A stretch of 43,557 bases of DNA, from assembly GCA_946411735.1 (NCBI GenBank), contig CAMKFB010000013.1:1-43557 (forward strand). Direction: 5' to 3'. The notes beneath the pieces were generated by a model. It did no database searches. It had not been told where the DNA came from and worked only from the letters and a program-made list of their open reading frames with translations. The position numbers were made by a program, and so were the translations under genes. This document shows positions 39,663 through 43,557 of the stretch, piece after piece. The first letter of the stretch is position 1, and every line of letters starts with the position of its first letter. This stretch comes from an uncultured Selenomonadales bacterium (GTDB lineage Bacteria > Bacillota > Negativicutes > Selenomonadales > Selenomonadaceae).

Positions 39663-40577
39663 ATGAATTTTTATGATCTGCTGGTCGAACGCACGAACGA
39701 GGTCGGCGACAAAATTTTTCTCCGCGTCGATGACCGCTACTTTACCTACAAAAATTTTCTCGACGACGTCCGCGCGGAGTCTCGTCGGTTGAATGTCGAC
39801 GGCAAAAATTATTTCATCGCCGCCGATAACTTTATCGAGCAAGCCGTAAAATTTTTCGCCGCGCAAGCGCTCGGGCGCCGTCCGATCATCCTTAACCGTT
39901 ACAATCCGCCGCCGCCCGCCGATTCCTCCGACGATGACGTGATCGGCGTGCTGAGCTCCGGCTCGAGCGGTCCGTCCAAAATGTTCTACCGCACCTTCGA
40001 CAGCTGGGCGACGTTTTTTCCGATCCAAAATAAAATTTTCGGCGTCGAGCAGAACAGTTCGATGTTCATGCACGGCAGCTTGAGCTTCACCGGCAATCTC
40101 AACGCCTTTCTTGCGACAATGAGCGCCGGCGCTTCGATCGTCACTTGCACCCGCCTCAACGCCCGCGCTTGGTTCGAGCTCATCGACGGCTGCTCGACCG
40201 TTTATCTCATCCCCAAAAAGTTGCACCTGCTCACCGCTCTCAAGCGCTCCGTCAAGACCGTCAACACGATCTTCACCGGTTCGCAGAGCGTCGACGAGCG
40301 GCTCCGCGCGGAGCTTGCCGAGCGATTTTCCAATGCCCGCTTGATCATTTACTACGGCGCGAGCGAGTTGAGTTTCGTCACTTACAAGGTGCTCGAGGGC
40401 GCGGTCGAAGCGAATAACGTCGGGCGCGCGTTCGACGGCGTCTCGATCGAAATTCGCGACGGGCTTATCTATGTCGATACTCCTTGGCGCGCAAGCGGAC
40501 TAAAAACGCCCTATACCGTCGGAGATGCCGGACATCTCAACGGCAAGGGCGAATTGATTTTTGATGGTCGTCGTTAA
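39663..40577 (+). CDS. AMP-dependent acyl-adenylating enzyme, lacking the C-terminal domain
   Basis: A member of the acyl-CoA synthetase/adenylation superfamily. The phosphate loop VLSSGSSGPSKMFYR, the YYGASELSF motif and the GDAGHLNGKGELIFDGR hinge motif are present. The protein ends at once after the hinge, at 304 residues, so the mobile C-terminal domain with the catalytic lysine is missing. Start ATG 39663 follows GAGGTGATTG. The stop TAA shares the sequence TTAA with the stop of the convergent GGDEF gene. In Bacillus, a ligase (YhfT) is linked to a BioY protein, which supports a role in biotin-related acyl activation (inference). Truncation by rearrangement is an alternative. Confidence 0.8.
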   Translation: MNFYDLLVERTNEVGDKIFLRVDDRYFTYKNFLDDVRAESRRLNVDGKNYFIAADNFIEQAVKFFAAQALGRRPIILNRYNPPPPADSSDDDVIGVLSSGSSGPSKMFYRTFDSWATFFPIQNKIFGVEQNSSMFMHGSLSFTGNLNAFLATMSAGASIVTCTRLNARAWFELIDGCSTVYLIPKKLHLLTALKRSVKTVNTIFTGSQSVDERLRAELAERFSNARLIIYYGASELSFVTYKVLEGAVEANNVGRAFDGVSIEIRDGLIYVDTPWRASGLKTPYTVGDAGHLNGKGELIFDGRR

Positions 40578-42412
40578 TCTTTATGGAAAGTGCAGCAGTT
40601 GCCGACGGTCTTTTTGCTCACGTAAGCAGCGGCGTCGGCACGCTTGTAAACATCGGTGAACGAAAGTTTGTCGCTCACTTTGAACAGCGCCGCCCCCAGA
40701 CTGATCGTGATCTTGCGTTCGCCAAGCTCCTCAATCTCGATCCGATCGATCAAATCGAAGAAACGGTTCGCAACAATCCTGCCATGCTCCTCGTCGGTGA
40801 TGCCGATCGCATACGCCGCAAACTCGTCGCCGCCCAGCCTCATTATGACATCGTCGTTTCGGAACGCCCGCTTGAGACAATCCGCAATCGCCTTGATCAC
40901 TTTGTCGCCGGCGTCGTGACCGTAAGTGTCGTTGATCGACTTGAACTTGTCGGCGTCGAGCAGACAGAACATGCCCTCCGTCCCCGCCGCCATCAGATCC
41001 GTGATCGTCCGCTCGCCGCTGCCGCGATTGCGCAGCCCCGTCATCGCGTCCGTCTCCGACAGATACAGCAGATGCTTCTCGCGCCGCTTCGCCTCGTCGA
41101 TCAGCTCGATCGCAAACACGATCTGCTTGAGCGCGCCGTCTTTGTTGTGCTCGACCGCCATGAAATACGCCTTGCACCAACCGTATTGCTCGCTCAAAAA
41201 TTCCTGATGAATCGCCTGCCGATCCTTCATTCGCTCCGATAACGTCGCAAAGTTTATGAACTCGACCATCGCCGGCAGGCTCTCCTTCGACGTCATTTCG
41301 CCGACCGCCTTTTTCAATTGCGCCGCCGCATCGCGCCCGTCGCTCACCAACAGCAGCTGCACGTTCGGGTCCTTGCTCAGTTCGTAGATCATATCGTTCT
41401 TCAAATCGAGCAGATGCATCGACACGTACAATCCGGCGTGGCTCGCAATCCCGTGCTTCTTCGCCGACTCTTCGATGTCGCGCCCGCCCTTTTTGAGGCT
41501 CAACCGAATGAAGGTCAGCAGCGCCGCCAACGCCAACAAAAATCCCACCGACATGTAAAGGATCACGTTTGAAAACGCGCTCTGCATGTCGTCGCCGTGC
41601 CGTTGGATCACCAAATACCAATCCAGCTCCGGAATGTATTTCGTGACGACGTACATGCCATTGATTTTGTTGAGCACGATCGCATCCGACTGACGCCGCA
41701 GCTCCACGTTCTCGAGCTTGAGATTTTCTATGTTGACCGATTCGGTATCGACCTGCACGACGCCGAACCGATTGACCAGCGTGATTTTGATTTTATATGC
41801 CTTTTCGTCGAGCTCCAACATCTTCTGCAGACTGCGCATGCTGATCCCGACGCCGCAAATGCCCAAAACACGCTTGTCGGCGTCTCTGATTTTGTGGTTG
41901 ACGAACACGACCGGCTCATAATTGGCCGCCTCGTCGGTGTCGACATTCAACACGTAATCGGCGTTCTTATTGGCGATCTGTTCGTACCAAATATCGTGCG
42001 GGTCGTTTTCGACATCGAGCCGCTTGATCAAACCGTTCGCCTGCCAATAATGCCCGGAGTTATCTGACGCCAAAAACGCCGCACTGTAATTCAGCCGCTC
42101 CTTCGTCGCGCGCAACCACGCCGTCATTATCTCGGTATACTCCTCGGTGGTGTAATCATTTTCCGTCTTGAGGCTCTGATGCATGAAAGTATCATTCGCC
42201 ATCCCGCGCGACACCATCACCGCCTTCAACAGCTCATTGCCGATGTCGTCGTTGATCTCGGCGGCAATCACCTTGACCATCTCATCATCGTGTCGGCTGA
42301 TCACCTCGCGCACAATAAAACAGGTGATCGAAATCGACAACACCGATGCCAGCGCTATCAACACGATCACCATTTTGAACACACTTCTTTTTTCCGACAA
42401 AAAACTTCTCAT
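40574..42412 (-). CDS. Membrane diguanylate cyclase with extracytoplasmic sensor domain
   Basis: A 612-residue protein. An N-terminal membrane helix (MVIVLIALASVLSISITCFI) precedes an extracytoplasmic Cache-like sensor region of about 240 residues. A second helix (VGFLLALAALLTFI), a cytoplasmic linker region and a GGDEF domain follow. The active site LGGDEFAAY is intact (GGDEF near residue 527) and the inhibitory site RNDD lies exactly five residues before it, so it should make cyclic di-GMP and be product-inhibited. ATG 42412 follows CAGGTGATAAACGACA. It starts 27 bp after the chemoreceptor stop; the two probably form an operon that controls motility versus attachment (inference). Confidence 0.93.
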   Translation of the reverse strand: MRSFLSEKRSVFKMVIVLIALASVLSISITCFIVREVISRHDDEMVKVIAAEINDDIGNELLKAVMVSRGMANDTFMHQSLKTENDYTTEEYTEIMTAWLRATKERLNYSAAFLASDNSGHYWQANGLIKRLDVENDPHDIWYEQIANKNADYVLNVDTDEAANYEPVVFVNHKIRDADKRVLGICGVGISMRSLQKMLELDEKAYKIKITLVNRFGVVQVDTESVNIENLKLENVELRRQSDAIVLNKINGMYVVTKYIPELDWYLVIQRHGDDMQSAFSNVILYMSVGFLLALAALLTFIRLSLKKGGRDIEESAKKHGIASHAGLYVSMHLLDLKNDMIYELSKDPNVQLLLVSDGRDAAAQLKKAVGEMTSKESLPAMVEFINFATLSERMKDRQAIHQEFLSEQYGWCKAYFMAVEHNKDGALKQIVFAIELIDEAKRREKHLLYLSETDAMTGLRNRGSGERTITDLMAAGTEGMFCLLDADKFKSINDTYGHDAGDKVIKAIADCLKRAFRNDDVIMRLGGDEFAAYAIGITDEEHGRIVANRFFDLIDRIEIEELGERKITISLGAALFKVSDKLSFTDVYKRADAAAYVSKKTVGNCCTFHKD

Positions 42413-42438
42413 TGTCGTTTATCACCTGCAAAACATTT

Positions 42439-43557
42439 TTAGACCCTGAATTTGCCGACCTCGTTCTGTAATTGTTGAGCCAGCTCCGCCAATTGCGCGC
42501 CGGCATCCGCCAATTCGTGCATCGTCGCCGCCTGTTCTTCCGTTGCCGCCGAGATCGTTTGCGCATCCTCCGCCGACTTTTGGCTGATGTTGCGGACGGA
42601 CTCGATCGCGCTCAAGATCGCGTGGCTCGTGTTGTTGACGGCATCAATGTGCTCAATCGAGCGCCGGACGTTTTCGTTGAGCGTGTGGACTTGCTCCTCG
42701 ATGGTTTTGAACGCCTCGCCGCTCTCGAGCACAGAGGAGGCTCCTTCCTTGACGCTGTTGTTGCCCAGCTTTATCTCCTCGACCGCTGCCTGCGTGTCGG
42801 ATTGAATCTGTTTAATGAGCTCGGTGATATTCTTTGCCGACACCGCCGATTGCTCAGCCAACTTCCTGACCTCGTCGGCGACCACCGCAAAGCCTTTGCC
42901 GTGCTCACCCGCGCGCGCCGCTTCGATGGCGGCGTTTAGCGCCAGCAAGTTCGTTTGATCGGCTATCGCGGAGATCGTTTCGACGATCGAGCCGATTTCT
43001 TTCGAGCGCTCACCGAGAGTGTCAACGACCTCCGCCGAGCGATTGACGCGCTCCTCGATCGTATGTATTTGCTTGATCGCGAAGTTGACTTTTTCCTTGC
43101 CGTCGAGCGCGCATTGGCGACTTGTTTCGGCGGCCTCGTCCATCTTTTTGGCGCTGATGTGCAGCTCATTCATTTTCGAGCTCATATCATCGACGACGCC
43201 TTGCAACTCCTCGACCGTGTCGGTCTGCTTCGACGCATACTCCGCCATCGCCACGGTATTTTCCGCCACGTGCGTTATCGACTCCGAAGTTTGATCGGCA
43301 TTCGCCGTCAACTCCTGCGATGACGCCGCTACCTTTTCGCTCGAATCGAGCACGTTGAGCAACAGCCGGCGCAACTTTTCCTTCATTATGTTGACGTCCT
43401 TCGACAGCGTGCCGATTTCGTCGTTCGATGTCACTTCCAAATCTTGAATTGCCAGGTTGCCGTGCGAAACTTCTTCCATTGCGTCCGAGACGTGCGTCAA
43501 CTTCCGCATCTGTCGACCGATCACGACCCACGACAGCGTTCCAAGCACCGCCACGAT
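42439..43557 (-). CDS. Methyl-accepting chemotaxis protein (N-terminus outside window)
   Basis: The frame is open to the right edge. The visible 372 codons start within a membrane segment ([12 protein letters not shown]), then a HAMP domain ([20 protein letters not shown]) and a long coiled-coil signalling domain. The conserved tip is [20 protein letters not shown] then [14 protein letters not shown]. The protein ends [10 protein letters not shown]. The ligand-binding domain is not seen. It is upstream of the diguanylate cyclase gene on the same strand. Confidence 0.95.
   Translation of the reverse strand: MVAVLGTLSWVVIGRQMRKLTHVSDAMEEVSHGNLAIQDLEVTSNDEIGTLSKDVNIMKEKLRRLLLNVLDSSEKVAASSQELTANADQTSESITHVAENTVAMAEYASKQTDTVEELQGVVDDMSSKMNELHISAKKMDEAAETSRQCALDGKEKVNFAIKQIHTIEERVNRSAEVVDTLGERSKEIGSIVETISAIADQTNLLALNAAIEAARAGEHGKGFAVVADEVRKLAEQSAVSAKNITELIKQIQSDTQAAVEEIKLGNNSVKEGASSVLESGEAFKTIEEQVHTLNENVRRSIEHIDAVNNTSHAILSAIESVRNISQKSAEDAQTISAATEEQAATMHELADAGAQLAELAQQLQNEVGKFRV

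Overview
The window comes from the chromosome of a flagellated, outer-membrane-bearing Firmicute, most likely a member of the Negativicutes/Selenomonadales. Firmicute traits are the yaaR-holB-ricT cluster, an HPr with both His15 and Ser46 regions, and sigma-A-type promoters. Diderm traits are an LPS-type family 9 heptosyltransferase and three homologues of autotransporter O-heptosyltransferases. Genus is inferred only from general gene content. GC content is high, with strong GCG/CGA/GAT codon bias, and this produces very long antisense shadow ORFs that are not genes.

Layout: (1) 1-5267, flagellar export and placement genes flhB (5' end missing), flhA, flhF, on +. (2) 5274-14605, a consensus promoter, then rpoB, rpoC and an RTX-like calcium-binding-repeat protein, on +, closed by a bidirectional terminator. 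(3) 14678-17851, yaaR, a 39-bp minisatellite/G-quadruplex region, holB and ricT, on -. (4) nif3-like gene on +, divergent from yaaR with overlapping promoters. (5) An operon on - of a membrane protein, a TPR-like protein and a PRC-barrel protein with Pro-Glu repeats. (6) ptsH-ptsI on +. (7) tRNA-Leu, a small secreted Cys-rich protein and a soluble mini-chemoreceptor, on -. (8) 24717-34168, a histidine operon hisC-hisB-[three BAHT heptosyltransferase paralogues]-hisH-hisA-[BASS transporter]-hisF-[GT9 glycosyltransferase], tightly coupled by stop/start overlaps. (9) 34185-38539, a broken Hsp90/sacsin-type ATPase plus SF1 helicase gene (one frameshift, one in-frame TAG). (10) A BioY biotin transporter and a MaoC-like hotdog protein on -, divergent from a C-terminally short acyl-adenylating enzyme on +. 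(11) A chemoreceptor (cut by the window end) and a GGDEF diguanylate cyclase on -.

The most unusual signals are: a small dispersed element (hairpin, G-quadruplex with one-base loops, A-rich tract) present three times, twice inside reading frames; a tandem triplet of autotransporter-type heptosyltransferases built into a histidine operon, the middle copy having lost likely active-site residues; the palindrome TCCGCGCGGA, found at least 18 times in different frames and contexts; and an apparently recently inactivated sacsin-helicase gene that may have been a defence or stress factor.
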